Origin: Abelmoschus esculentus
Lineage: Eukaryota; Streptophyta; Magnoliopsida; Malvales; Malvaceae
NCBI GenBank assembly: GCA_035048815.1
Contig: JAUCBN010000036.1
Location: 6,272,001 to 6,336,000, forward strand
DNA: 64,000 nt
Direction of reading: 5' to 3'
The notes beneath the pieces were generated by a model. It was not told where the DNA came from. It did no database searches and worked only from the letters and a program-made list of their open reading frames with translations. Within the stretch, counting starts at the first letter, position 1, and every line of letters starts with the position of its first letter. This document shows positions 49,130-60,925 of this stretch, one piece after another. Both the position numbers and the translations under genes were made by a program.

Positions 49130-50199
49130 GCACCTTGCAATGACAAAAAGAAGGAAAGTTTAGGTAATTCGAGCATGGTAAAAAAAAGAGGAAAATCATC
49201 TCAGATTTGAATCAAAATTTGAATAAAATTTGTTACAAATTATTTTTGAATCTAAAATGAATGAAAAGGAAAAGAATAAACCCAAAGTTTCCCAAAATTC
49301 AATTCACATCTACTCCAAATTAAATCTGAATCTGCATTAAATAGAGAAAAAAATAACCAAAATTAAAATTTTATTTATTCCGTAGTTTTAAAATTTTAGG
49401 TCTAAAATTACCTATATAAAGGGTTGAATCCCATTGTAAAAGGGGGATTTTTTGAAAGACATTTTACACTTTAAAGTTATGGGTTAATTTTGAAAAATTT
49501 GAAAGAGTTTTTTAAGAGTGTTATAAAGTTTTGAGTTTTGTACTTGAATTTGAAGTTGGAATAAAAGTTTGAAGCATCTGTAAGATATTTATTTTATTAT
49601 TTTTATATATGTTCTTCTAGTTTAAATGTATATAAATTATTCTTTGTGTGAGTTCAACTACCATTGTAATAACTGAAAATTAAAAAGGAGGGTTTTTTTA
49701 ATTTTTTTAAAAGAGGAAAACATTTTTTTTGTTTTTTAGAACCCTTAAAAAAGGGTTACGACACCTTAGTTTGGATATCGTGATCGTTGCTCTACTTTTC
49801 ATGAAAACCTTGAATATAAATAGGTTTTCCTTCATCTTTTTCATCTCTATGTCCGCAACCTACAACTCGGCATCAAGCGTATCATCTTTGCTACCAACTT
49901 TTTGAACAAATCGTGCAGAAGTTCCTCCATCGCTTATTCAAGACTATCTCTTTTGTTGTCTTAGTCCTCGAACAAATTGCTCAGAAGTTTTAACTTTTTA
50001 TACTATTGGATGAAGGTAAATGTATGATTAAAATTAATAGTAAAAAAATGTGAAGATTATCGTAAGAAAAAAGATAAGAAAATAATCTTAACCATTTATT
50101 ACTCTCATCTAACGACCCAAAAGGGTGTAAAACTAATTAAGTTTTATATGGTGTAAGAGGATCATAACCTACACACACACACACACATATATATGTTAG
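49130..50199. other. Intergenic, possible LTR debris
   Basis: CCTATATAAAGGGTTGAATC near 49410 resembles the promoter of a Gypsy LTR, but no termini or partner were found. A short CA repeat lies at 50170-50188. Confidence 0.35.
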
Positions 50200-50673
50200 T
50201 AGTGGTGAGTATTCGACAGAATCGAGTTGACAAGTCATATTTTACAACTCAAATTTGATTTGAAATTTTTTCGATTCAATTCGAGTTTAAGAAATTCGGT
50301 TCGAGTTGAGTCAAGTCGAGTTTTTGAGTTTCTATAAATATTTAATTGTAATTATTTATCATATTATAGTACGATTTGGTTCCAATTTAAACGATATTCT
50401 CTAATCATATAAGATATGTATATATATATTCATATTTTTATATATCAATATATCATAAAAAATTGAGAGACTCGTTCCAAGATTAAAAATAAATCCTTTA
50501 ATTATTAAAAGTTTTGAGTTATTTGAATTTCCATTTTACAACTCGAACTTTATTTTAAAATTTTTCAAGTCGAGTCGAGTTTATAAAATTTCAAGTTAAA
50601 TCAAAATGAGTTGAAAATTTTCGCCTCGAGTCGAGTTATTTAGTTTTTTCAATTCGAGTTTTACTCACCCCTA
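50200..50673. mobile_element. hAT-like MITE, copy 3 (best preserved)
   Basis: Ends TAGTGGTGAG and CTCACCCCTA. Flanks TATGTTAG (50192-50199) and TGTGTTAG (50674-50681) agree at seven of eight bases, fitting an 8-bp hAT target duplication. No coding content. Confidence 0.8.
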
Positions 50674-51178
50674 TGTGTTAGGATCAACTTACATGGTGTA
50701 AAATGATAATATATGACTAAAATTAACTCTTAATCTTTCTTTTTCAAGCGATAATTTTTATATTTTCTATTGTTAATCTCATCTATCCATTTTACTCATC
50801 CAATGGGCATCGATTAGTGTAAAACTCTTTTAAGTTTTACACATTTGTTGGATCGTTGGATGATTGAAACAGATGACTTAGATTAACGGTTGGTTATGTG
50901 AAAATTATCACTTGTGGAAAATATAAAGAGTTAATTAGAGTCATCCATATCAATCATCAAACAATTCAAAAAACATGTAAACTAAACTTAGTTTTACACT
51001 AATTTTGGACGGTTGGATGATAGTAATAAATGGTTACGATTACTTACTTTTTATTTAAGGAATAATCTTCACATTTTCTACTGTTAATCTCATCCATCCA
51101 TTCTACTCATCCAATGTTATAAATTAATGTAAAAATAAATGAGTTTTTCGATACGTAATTAGATCCATACCCTCTCTT

Positions 51179-51209
<31 letters not shown>

Positions 51210-51501
51210 TATATATATATACTTCTCTTAGATATTTGAATTTTCAAAAACTCAAATGAACAAAGAGCAACAAATACCAAATCCTCAGCACTGTAATAAG
51301 ATATGTAAATGCTTATTTTTGCTTACTCATATAGCATTTAAAGAATTTTGTAAGGGTTCGAGGAATTTTCATTTTGATATTTGGTTCCTGCAATCTCATC
51401 ATTATGAATTTTACTTGAGAAGGGAAAAGGAAGGGGAGAGGAAAATGAGGAGAAAGAAAAAGTGCAGCCAAAACCATTACAAATCTAAATCATGTGAATT
51501 T
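50674..51501. repeat. Intergenic with a diverged duplicated segment and a TA microsatellite
   Basis: 50745-50830 and 51055-51140 share TTAATCTCATC(T/C)ATCCATT, ACTCATCCAATG and a following AATGTAAAA. A TA run occupies 51177-51222. No gene. Confidence 0.6.
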
Positions 51502-51934
51502 TGAAGACTCTATATCAAATAGAGATCGAATGAAATTGCTCAGGAATAAAAATTGTCAACAAAATGAAATTGTCGGTAGAATAAAAATTGCTCGGGCAAT
51601 TGAAAAATGCAATACTATTTTGAAGAACCTTTCTTTTATTCCTTTGAATCTCTTTTATTTTCTCTCACACTCACCACAGCCACACACAACTACTACTATC
51701 ACTCATTCACATTCTCACTCACACTTTATAAAGCAATAGACAATACCTTTATATAGACACTAGACATTATTACACAATAAAACCTAATAAAAACCATAAC
51801 TCTTATAACTCCTATAACTCCTATATTAAACTCCATAACTCTCATATTAACTTTTTGACATTTCAAATTTTTAACTCCCCATTAGATCTAAGTTTTATGA
51901 CTCACTAAATATTTCATTTAAGTTTATTTCAACA
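51502..51934 (-). repeat. 3' LTR of the deleted Copia element
   Basis: 433 bp; contains CTTTATAAAG (about 51724) that may be the TATA region. Confidence 0.88.
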
Positions 51935-51959
51935 AAACTCCCCCGTAAACTTAAATGTT

Positions 51960-54667
51960 AGTGCCATCTATCATGTCAATTATCTTCTTGCATTTGTCTT
52001 GACCATTCATCTTTTTCTTGAACACCCATTTTACACCAATATGATGACTTTCTTTCGGCAATAGGCTGACTTCCAATCAATTGCCTTAATCTCCTCGTCC
52101 ATGGCAATTTGCCATTTCTTGTCTCGTGATGCCTCTTCAAAGCTAATATTTTCAGCATCTACCAAAAGACATACAAGATGTACCTCACTTGTCGAATCAT
52201 ATAAATCTTGTAAACTTCACATTTTAGGTTCTCGTGGTTCATCTCCATCATCGGTAGTTTCAGAACTTGCTGGTATGCCTGTTGGTGCAACAACTGATGA
52301 TTCTCCAACTTCTATGATAATCTCTGTCAAATTATTCCAATCCTATTTGCTCGCTTCATTTACTCGCACATCACGACTCACCATCACCTTCTTGCTTATC
52401 AGATCGAGTAGCTTATACCCTTTTGTCTTCTTATCATACCCAATAAAAATAAAGTTTTTACTTTTTTCTTCGAGCTTCGTTCTTCGTTGATCTGGTACAT
52501 GTGCATACGCTACACTACCAAACACTTTAAGATGAAAAACTGTCGGCTTTTGTCTACTTCATGCCTCTTGTGGTGTTTGATTATCTAACTTTACATGTGG
52601 ACAACGATTTTGTATATAGATGACACATTGCACAAATTCTGCCCAGAATTGCCTCGACAATTTCTTTCTCTTAAGCATTGATCGAACCATGTCAAGAATG
52701 GTCCGATTCTTTCTCTCAGCCACACCATTTTGTTGAAGAGAGTATGGTGCGGTTCGGAATCTCCTTATCCCTTGCTCCTCGCAATATTCCATGAAAGCTT
52801 TCGACGTATACTCGCCACCTCTGTCTGATTGTACGGCTTTGATATGCCTACCAGTTGCCTTCTCCACCATCACTTTGAACTTTTTGAACACCTCAAATAC
52901 ATCAGATTTTTCTTTCAAAAAATACACCCAAGTTTTTCGTGAAAAATCATCAATAAACGAAATGAAATATCTTTTACCGCTAAAAGGTTCAGGAGTGATT
53001 GGTCCACATATGTCGGTATGAATCAACTCGAGTGGATGTCTAGCTCGATAGTCTGTATTCTTTTGAAATGATGTTCTTGCTTGCTTTCCAATCACACATT
53101 CTTCACAAAATTTGCCATCATAACCCATGTTCGGCAATCCGTGCACCATGTTCTTCTTTGCTAACTCCTTTAGAATACTATGATTTAGGTGACCAAATTG
53201 GAGATGTCATAGCGATGCCTTATCTTTTACATCAACTTGCAAATATTTTTCTCGCATGCTTCTCAAATTCAATTTGTACATCCGATTTTTGCCCATTTCA
53301 GCTCTGGCAATCAAACACCCTTGTTTATCCTTCAAGAGTAGTACTTGGTCTTTCAAAAATATTGAATATCCTTTCTCCATGAGTTGCCCCATACTCAAAA
53401 TATTTGTCTTAAGGTCAGGAACGTAATACACATCTTGGATTAACCCTATCATGTCATCCTTTTGTAAAAAGCAAATTGTACCTCGACCTTTAACCTCAAC
53501 TTTTGATGCATCACTAAACGACACATGACCATCTTCAATCTTTTGCATCTCTTTGAATAAGTACTCATGACCGCACATATGGTTACTTGTGCCCGACTCT
53601 AGGTACCACACATCATTTTCGTTGTTGACTTCATTTTTAACTATCAAGAGAATATCTTCATTTGCTTCATCTTCCACGGCTATGTTGGTTGTCTCTTCCA
53701 CCTTTTTATCAGCTTAACAATCTTTTGCATAATGCCCTACTTTTCTACAATTATAACATTTTTCGGAGTTGCAATCTTTCGCGTAATTACCATACTTATA
53801 ACATTTGTAGCACTCGATGTTGGAATAATTTGATCGTCCGCCTCTTCCTCGATTGTATCCTCTTCTATGCCAATTTGGTTGGCTCGTCTGTCCCTTCTCT
53901 TTATAATATCCTTCATGACTATCTCTTTGACCACCATGACCATTTCCACGACCTCCACGACCATGTCCTCTACCTCAAAAATTTTGAGAATAGATTACCT
54001 TCTCATCTCTTATTGACGCCTTAGTCTGAAGTGCTTGCTCGAGTGTCTCCTCTTTCTTTTTCTTCTAACGTTGTTCATGTGCCTCAAAAGAACCGGTGAG
54101 TTCATCAACTGTGAGAGTTTCAAGGTCCTTTGACTCTTCTATCGCGCACATAATATTCTCAAAATTATCGGTTAATGATCTCAAGATCTTCTCCACAATT
54201 CTCGCATCGGTTAAAGTTTCACCATTATGAATGAGTTGGTTTGTCACAGCTTGTACACGAGTAATGAAATCGGATACACTTTTTGATTCCTTTATGTTCA
54301 TGCTCTCCAACTCGCCACGAAGAGTTTGGAGACGCACTTGCTTAACTCGGTCGACTCTATTGAACACCTTTTTTAAAGTGTCCCACGCTTCTTTTGAAGT
54401 AGTTGCCCCAACAATCTTCTCAAAACTTGATTCGTCAATGGCTATGAACATCATGTATAACGCCGCATTATCCTTTGATCGCGCCTTTTTCAACGCCTTG
54501 GTTTGAGCCGCCGTATATCCCGCGGTAGTTGTTGGTTCTTCGAATCCTTCTTCGACAACCTCCCATGCATCTTGAGATCCAAGAAGAGCTTTCATTTGAA
54601 TACTCCAATTTTCGTAATTTGCCTTTGTTAGACATGGTAGCGGCATTTGACCCATCACATTCGTCAT
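51960..54667 (-). pseudogene. Copia gag-protease-integrase, disabled
   Basis: Starts at ATG 54667 (MTNVMGQMPLPCLTK). The gag UBN2 domain runs to 54065, where a stop follows AHEQR. Then come two CCHC knuckles (CYKCYKYGNYAKDC with His replaced by Asn; CYNCRKVGHYAKDC, about 53725-53805), protease WYLESGTSNHM (D of the usual DSG replaced by E), GAG-pre-integrase HLQFGHLNH, integrase (HTDICGP, SDRGGEYTSK, LQQNGVAERKNRT) and VFGSVAYAHVP. Stops interrupt it near 54062, 53970, 53713, 53207 (a Trp position), 52557 (a Trp position) and 52343. The last piece is EEASRDKKWQIAMDEEIKAI then VKWVFKKK before the deletion. Multiple nonsense changes show it is dead as a protein source. Confidence 0.85.
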
Positions 54668-54684
54668 TAACTCTGATACCAATT

Positions 54685-55110
54685 TGAAGACTCTAAATCA
54701 AATAGAGTTCGAATGAAATTGCCTAGGAATAAAAATTGTCAACAAAATGAAATCGCCCGCAGAATGAAAATTGCTCGGGCAATTGACAAATGCAATACTA
54801 TTTTGAAATACTTTTTTTTATTCCTTTGAATCTCTTCTATTTTCTCTCACACTCACCATAGCGACACACAACTACTACTCTCACTCATTCACATTCTCAC
54901 TCACACTTTATAAAGCAATAGACAATGCCTTATATAGACATTAGACATTATTACACAGTAAAACCTAATAAAACCATAACTCTTGTAACTCCTATAACTC
55001 TTATATTAAACTCCATAACTCTCATAACTTTTGACATTTCAAATTTTTAACTCCCCATTAAATCTAAGTTTTATGACTTACTAAATATTTCATTCAAGTT
55101 TATTTCAACA
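54685..55110 (-). repeat. 5' LTR of the deleted Copia element
   Basis: 426 bp, followed by the primer site and flanked by AATTT. Confidence 0.88.
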
Positions 55111-55115
55111 AATTT

Positions 55116-55657
55116 TGTATGTACTGAACTTAGAATTTGCATCTGTAAATTTCTGTGGCAATCTTGAAATGTTGAATCTTCCTGGAATCAGTGTCAAATT
55201 CTGCTTTTCAGTATCGTACTTGGCAAATCCAACACAATTGGATAGGTTCTTGAATTATCCCTTTAGTTCGCACGAGAGATTGTCTACTAAGCATGGTAAT
55301 TATACCTAAAATAATTCTGAATAAAGCTCGCAGATACAATCACAGAATGCTTTGTTTGTTACTAGTTGTTTTTTGGACCAAGTTCTTTAAGCAATTCTAT
55401 CGATGGTTTATGATAAATTTGAATTTAAGCAATTCTATGGAATGTTCCTCGAACCTTTCAGACCTTAGGTGGGATTTTCTTTGCCAACTTTAGTGTAAAA
55501 GAAAAATATCTTAATAGAAGTAATTTTAATAGGAACTGCTATATTTTGGAGTGCAACTTTTAAGACAATCGATTTCCTTACATGTGAATGGGGTATCAAC
55601 GAGATGGATAAGCAAGTCGTAGATGGTTTTAATTATTATATATTAAAACTTGAGCAT
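55116..55657. other. Intergenic / 3' flank of the cysteine protease gene
   Basis: No supported gene. The protease 3' UTR should lie just below 55658. Confidence 0.45.
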
Positions 55658-56760
55658 TTAGACTGTTGGGTAAGAAGAGTCCATGGCAATGCCACAAACA
55701 CCTTCTTTATCCTTTATGTTTCGTTGCATCCTGATATATCCTTCTTCACCCCATCCTGTGCCCCACGAGTTCTTGATCAGCCAATAATCAGTACCATCTT
55801 CAGAACCATATCCAACGGCTGTAACACCATGGTCTAGATCAGTTCCGCAAGGTCCAGTGAAAATTCCACTCGAGTAGAACTGAAAGGCATAATCTCCAGC
55901 ATCAATGGAGACTGATACTGGTTGGTTTGCAACAGCCTTCTGTAATGCATGTTCGTTATTTGCAGGAACAACCTCATACCCAGTAATTGTAGCTGCATGG
56001 AAAGCCTCCTTTGTTTTGTTGCAAATCCCATCATCACCCTTGTAAGGGTAAGTCGCTTCGGATGCGACGCCATGATTGCGGATTATGAACTTAAATGCAT
56101 CTTCCATTTCACCACCTTCACATCCCTGATCCATACCTTTATCACAATCAACCAGTTCTTGCTCAGACAAGGAAATTAGTTGTCCTGTACTTAGTTTGTG
56201 AATTCCTTCCGTTGCTGCAATAGCCGAGAATGCCCAGCAGCTACCTGTGTTGTAAATGAGTTTTTTCAATACTTTGGTTTATGAGAAACTAAGATTTAGG
56301 GTTATGCTCAAACAGTTACATATTGCTTACCACATTGTGCTTGGTCCTTGATGGGCGTAACGGCTCCTTTCTTCCTCCAGTCCATGCTAGCAGGCAAACT
56401 TGTAACATTCTCGTACCTAAATGATGTCTGTTCTCTTGTTGTTAGCCTATGTGGACTTATGTATCCATTCCTGTATGCCCTAAACTCATCACTGGTTTGA
56501 TCTGCAAACTTGTTGATGCTTAGCTTGTAAGATCGATGACCTGCGGCATTAAATGACTCTATAAACTTCACATTGCTTTCGAATATCTTGAATCGCATTT
56601 CCTTCTCCGCATCATTCTTATAGACTCGCCCATATTCAACCATCCATTGCTCGTGCCTCTCAGACAAGGATGGCTCGGGCAGGCTACGGCACATGATGTG
56701 TGGGATGTAAACAGCTATTACAAGGAAGAATAGCATGCTGCAATCTCTTGGGAAAACCAT
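55658..56760 (-). CDS. Papain-like cysteine protease (SAG39/SAG12 type), 338 aa, two exons
   Basis: Exons 56760-56331 and 56244-55658 with a GT-AG intron of 86 bp splitting a Gly codon. Residues 7-24 are a signal peptide. The inhibitor propeptide (about 34-95) has the ERFNIN pattern E52, R56, F60, N63, I67, N71 and the [12 protein letters not shown] segment. The mature C1A enzyme starts near 121-123 (SLPASMDW). Catalytic residues are visible: oxyanion Gln140, Cys146 in QAQCGSCWAFS, His282 in [12 protein letters not shown], Asn302 in [13 protein letters not shown]. It should mature in vacuole or apoplast and degrade protein, typically in senescence, cell death or defence (family knowledge). 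The ATG at 56760 is preferred over 56859, which lies upstream of the TATA box. Complete; no lesions seen. Confidence 0.95.
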
Positions 56761-56838
56761 TGGCGATTGTTTGTTTGATTGGTTGGGGCAGGTAAGGAGG
56801 GTTGTTGGATATGCATGGGATTTATTCAAAGCTTCTCC

Positions 56839-56848
56839 TTTTATAGAG
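56839..56848 (-). promoter_or_regulatory. TATA box of the cysteine protease gene
   Basis: CTATAAAAGG on the minus strand, about 85 bp upstream of the chosen start codon. Confidence 0.6.
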
Positions 56849-56860
56849 AACAAAAGCATG

Positions 56861-58771
56861 ACCTGGAAATAGAATGTTTGTGTGAATATTTGACATCAAT
56901 GAACTTGGATTTGCCTTTGCCGGTACACTGAATAGGATTTGGAATTTTGGATTAGAATTGTAATGCACTGTGGACGACGTCTCACAGATTTTTTGGAACT
57001 TGAGTGAAAAACTAAAAATAATATTTTATATAAAAAGTATATTTTTTATTATGAATAAAAATTATGTCCCGTTTTAGTGTTTTACTTATGCACCAACAAT
57101 AAAAAATATAGAGTAAAATTTAAAATTTATAATTTAAAACTTAAGATTAAACTTAAATTTTATTTTTTTAATATTAAACCTAAAGAAATATTTATCTCAC
57201 TAATTTAATTAATTAATTCAATATATTCCTCTCGCACCCGGTTGTGTGTGCCGTGCAAGCTGTCCCTCTGTTGTTTTGTTGTAGGGATTCTGGAGTTCTA
57301 ATTTGGCATTGTTGAAAACTACACGAAACATTAGATTGTTCTTGGTCAAACGTTTTACATTGAAAGTTACGTTATTGTTATACTTGAATAATAATAATAA
57401 TTTCTTTTATAAGTTAAATAATAAAATAAATAAATGTTTATATAAAATATAAAAAAATAATTTTTTAAAAATTTAAGGTGTCAATAAACACTTTATTTTC
57501 TCATGTGGCTTTATCTCTAACTAGAATCATACTGAAAAGACTATCGAACATTGTTTAGACCGTTAGAGTCGCCCAAAATTATTGAAAGATATCTCTCTAT
57601 TCGACCATTCATTTTCTGCAAACAAATCACCGGAAGTGTTAATTTCTAGACAATAATAAAACCAAAAACAGAAGCTTAAAAATAAAATTAGAGTGATCGG
57701 AACTTATCTTTAGTCATTAGAATGTTAAAATGACGAAAATGGAGTTGAACAAGAAGGTTTCGGATAAATCTAGTAGAGGTTGGGGGGTCCTACCAAATCG
57801 GATAGATCTAGGAGAGGAGCTGAAAATCATCTCACGATGGTCGAAGGTGATAAGTTGGATCAAGGGGTGAAGGCCATGACAGAGTGTGACGAAAAATTTA
57901 GTGTTCTTCAAATTCTTGCTGAACTCAAAAAAATACCAAGCCAAAAGGGTTGATTTTGATCCATTTCTAAAAATATCCTGGGTTTGAACGTGTTGTGGGG
58001 TGAAAATCATCTATTTTTTTTCATACTTCTTTTTTTGTCTCTATTTCAAATTAAAGGTTTAGGATTTAGTATTTAGAGTTCAAAGTTAGTGATTGTTGTC
58101 AGGGTTCATAGAATTATGGGTATGGTATATTTTTTAGGGTTTAAGGTTTAAAAAAATAAGAGTTAGGATTAAAAATTAATTTTTTAATTTTTTTTTAAAA
58201 GACAAAAAGATAAGTCATAAAGAGGTAGATGTATTTTACCCATGTTTGTGAGTAGAGAGAGGAGAGAGAATGAGAGGGTAGAGAGAGTGCATGGGTTTTT
58301 TAAGTGATTTAACTCGCTTTAGGATTGTAAACTCCTAAAATGCATATCCAACTATGATTATTGCTTGCTTTCATGATCATTTAGCTTGCAATCATTATAT
58401 AATTTTATGTATTAACATTAATTTATATGAAATGTAATGAATACATGTTAAGATATGCCTGATATATCTTTTAGTGTAGTAGGGTACTGTTGTATGGCAC
58501 ATTGAGATGCTATGAGACAAATTTTTAATTTGATACTTGAGTGACACCTTTGGGCCATGTCTAAAAAACGGCCACTTAAAGTAACGATTAAAAATCGACC
58601 GAATGTTTTAGGCCTTTGGATGAACCCAATTTAACATTGACCGTTAAATTAGAAAAAGAAAGTAAAGAGTAACCGGTTCTTCAGGTTTTAATCTGAAAAG
58701 ATAAATTTGAGTCCCTTAACCTTCGATATATTTGTTTCCTCTCATCACCTTTGTTGTATTTGACGTTTCAG
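56861..58771. other. Upstream of the protease, AT-rich; dispersed repeat at 58040-58215
   Basis: No supported gene. 58040-58215 matches 33810-33985 (TTTAGGATTTAG..., AGAATTATGGGTATGGTATA, AATTAATTTTTTAATTTTTT). Confidence 0.4.
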
Positions 58772-59020
58772 CATCCTTCCTGTGATAGAACAAATGCCAG
58801 GCACGTTAGGTCGGCCCACTCCAAGCTTTTGTTTCTGGGGCAATATGTGCTGGAGTTGGCTCTGGTAGAGTTTTTCTTGCAAAGGTATCCGAGGGAGTCG
58901 CCGAGGCCGATGAGGGAAAGAGTTTTTGGTTTGATTGGGAAGAGAAATTTGCATAAATGGATTAAAGCTGATAGCTTGCAAAATCTAATCTTTCCTTATG
59001 ATGATATGGATAAGTATTAA
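58772..59020 (+). pseudogene. Exon fragment of an RNC1-like RNase III-domain protein
   Basis: Open stretch after a good splice acceptor (TTGTTGTATTTGACGTTTCAG). It encodes HPSCDRTNARHVRSAHSK, FLGQYVLELALVEFFLQR, YPRESPRPMRERVFGL, IGKRNLHKWIKA and SLQNLIFPYDDMDK, then ends abruptly at TAA. I recognise this from memory as part of plant RNC1, a chloroplast RNase III-domain protein involved in intron splicing that lacks catalytic acidic residues. No other exon of the gene is found on either side, and Copia sequence begins directly after it, so this is a fragment. Whether it is a duplicate or a gene cut by the insertion cannot be told from this window. Confidence 0.72.
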
Positions 59021-59231
59021 GGATTTGAGGAAGAGAAGAAGAATAGGAGGTTTGAGGAAGAAAAAAGAAATAAGAGAGTAAGCTCAGTAAGTAACGATAA
59101 AGAGTCAATTGACTATTAAAAAATAATAGGAGTTTTATTTATACATAATAAAAAAGAAAGAAAGAAGTAAAGAAAATAAAGAACTAATCTTATAACTAAC
59201 ACTAACTAAACAAGAAATATCAATCCTATTA
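59021..59231 (-). repeat. Probable 3' LTR of a truncated Copia element
   Basis: On the minus strand a purine tract (TTGAGGGGGGCT) near 59232-59243 follows the end of the RNase H frame. The next 200 bp hold a TATGTATAAATAAAAC promoter-like sequence and a pyrimidine-rich tail. Exact LTR ends are not confirmed. Confidence 0.5.
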
Positions 59232-59238
59232 GCCCCCC

Positions 59239-60925
59239 TCAAGTTGGCGTATAAACATTCTGAATACCAAACTTGACAATAGATCTTGAAAATAATGTAG
59301 TTGGAAGAGCTTTAGTAAAACAATCTGCAAGTTGGTTCTGACTTGAAACTGGTAGTAATGTAATTAACTTCTGCTGAATCTTTTCGCGAATCAAATGACA
59401 ATCAATTTCTATATGCTTCGTTCGCTCATGATGTATAGGATTTTCTGTAATTTTTATAGCAGACAAATTGTCACAATAAACATTAGCAGCAAGAGAAGGA
59501 ACATGTAAATCAGAAAGTAAATATGTTAACCATTGTATTTCACAAGTTACTGATGCTAAGGCTTTATAATCAGCTTCACTTGATGATCGCGATATAGTTT
59601 TTTGTTTTTTACATTTCCAAAAAATAAGAGAGGAACTAAAAAATACACAGAAACCAGTTGTTGATCGTTTGGAGTCAGGGCAGGAAGCCCAATCCGAAGA
59701 GGAAAAAGCATTAAGTTTAAGTTCAGTATCTGCAGGAAAAACAAACCTTGTTCAGGACTACTTTTAAAATACCTAAGTACTCTATGTGCAACAACTAAAT
59801 GTCCACTAATAGGAGCAAAAATAAATTGAGATAGTTGCTGGACTGCAAACAAAATATCAGGTCGGGTATTGGTTAAGTATAACAGCTTGCCAACTAATTT
59901 CCTATAATATGTAATGTCTGTAAGGGGATCCCTTTTTGTTGAGACAACCTATTATTAGGAATCAAAGGTGTAGATGCTGGTTTGAAATCTAGAAAACCAT
60001 ATTCATTTAGTAAGCCTAAAGTGTATTTTCGCTGACATAGATTAACACCTCGAGAAGATCTAGCAACATCAAGTCCTAAAAAATTTTAAGTTTCTTAAAT
60101 CTTTTATTTGAAAGGTATCATGAAAATATTCTTTTATCTTAGATATTCCATGTATATTCGGGCTAGCAAGAATAACATCATCCACATAAACAACTAGAAT
60201 AAAAAAATTATCTTCAGTTCTTTTAGTAAAAATAGAACTATTAGAGTTTGCCTATTTAAACCTTATTGAATTAAGGCCGAAGATAACCTTTCATTCTATT
60301 GTCTACTAGCCTGATTTAAAACATATAAACTTTTATTTAACTTACATACCAGATCAGAAGCAGGAGCAGGAGCAGAAAAATCAAGAGGTAATTGCATGTA
60401 TACCTCTTCTTGTAAGTAACAATGTAGAAAAGCATTATTTACATCTAATTGATGCAAATGCCAACCTTTTGCAACTGCAACAGCCAATAAAGTTCTAAAA
60501 GAGGTTATTTACTGCTAATTGATGCAAATGCCAACCTTTTGCGTATATCCTTTATCTACTACTCTAGCTTTGTACCTTTCTAACGACCCATCAGATTTTA
60601 GTTTAGTTTTGTAAACCCATTTGCATCCTATGGTTTGTTTTCTTGGTGGAAGACATACTAAAGTCTAAGTATTATTCTTTTCTAAAGCTTTAATTTCCTC
60701 ATGCATAGCATTCTTCCATTGTTCATGTAAAATAGCCTGATTATAAGTTTTTGGTTCAGATAAAACTTCCACATTTCCTATATAAGATAAAAACTGAGAA
60801 GATATGTTTTTGTAAGATAAAACCTGATTAATGTTGTGGGGATTAGTCTTCGGCTTTGGCAAATCAAGGCGATAGTCTTTAAATTGATGAGGAAGCTTCT
60901 TGCTTCTTGTAGGCTGTTGTGTGTA
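59239..60925 (-). pseudogene. Copia reverse transcriptase and RNase H, disabled, interrupted by Gypsy element
   Basis: Minus-strand pieces in order: LPHQFKDYRLDLPKP and QAILHEQWKNAMHEEIKALE (60665-60900), ERYKARVVDKGYTQ (near 60560), the RT core [20 protein letters not shown] (60400-60480), the active site VVYVDDVILA (60170-60205), GHLVVAHRVLRYFKSSPEQGL (59740-59820), and RNase H end TKHIEIDCHLIREK and LADCFTKALP (59239-59420). Frames are broken, the Trp after QASRQ is a stop at 60296-60298, and a 36-bp segment (TAATTGATGCAAATGCCAAC) is duplicated at 60449-60543, replacing the usual segment before the RT core. The 5' part is missing because Gypsy LTR sequence starts near 60915. Confidence 0.82.

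Larger units (their letters stand above)
51502..55110 (-). mobile_element. Copia retrotransposon with complete ends, RT-RNase H deleted
   Basis: LTRs at 51502-51934 (3') and 54685-55110 (5') are near-identical and run TGTTGAAATAAAC...GAGTCTTCA on the minus strand. The target site duplication AATTT is perfect (51497-51501 and 55111-55115). The primer site AATTGGTATCAGAG lies at 54671-54684 and the polypurine tract GGGGGAG next to the 3' LTR. The interior is only 2.75 kb: gag, protease and integrase are present, but the frame jumps from the first residues of RT (VKWVFKKKMNG) to a short tail at about 51960, so RT and RNase H are gone. Mobilisation would need enzymes from relatives. Confidence 0.92.

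Noticed and set aside
56761..56859. Upstream ATG at 56859 for the cysteine protease
   Set aside because: It lies upstream of the TATA box and would bury the signal peptide behind 33 unrelated residues.
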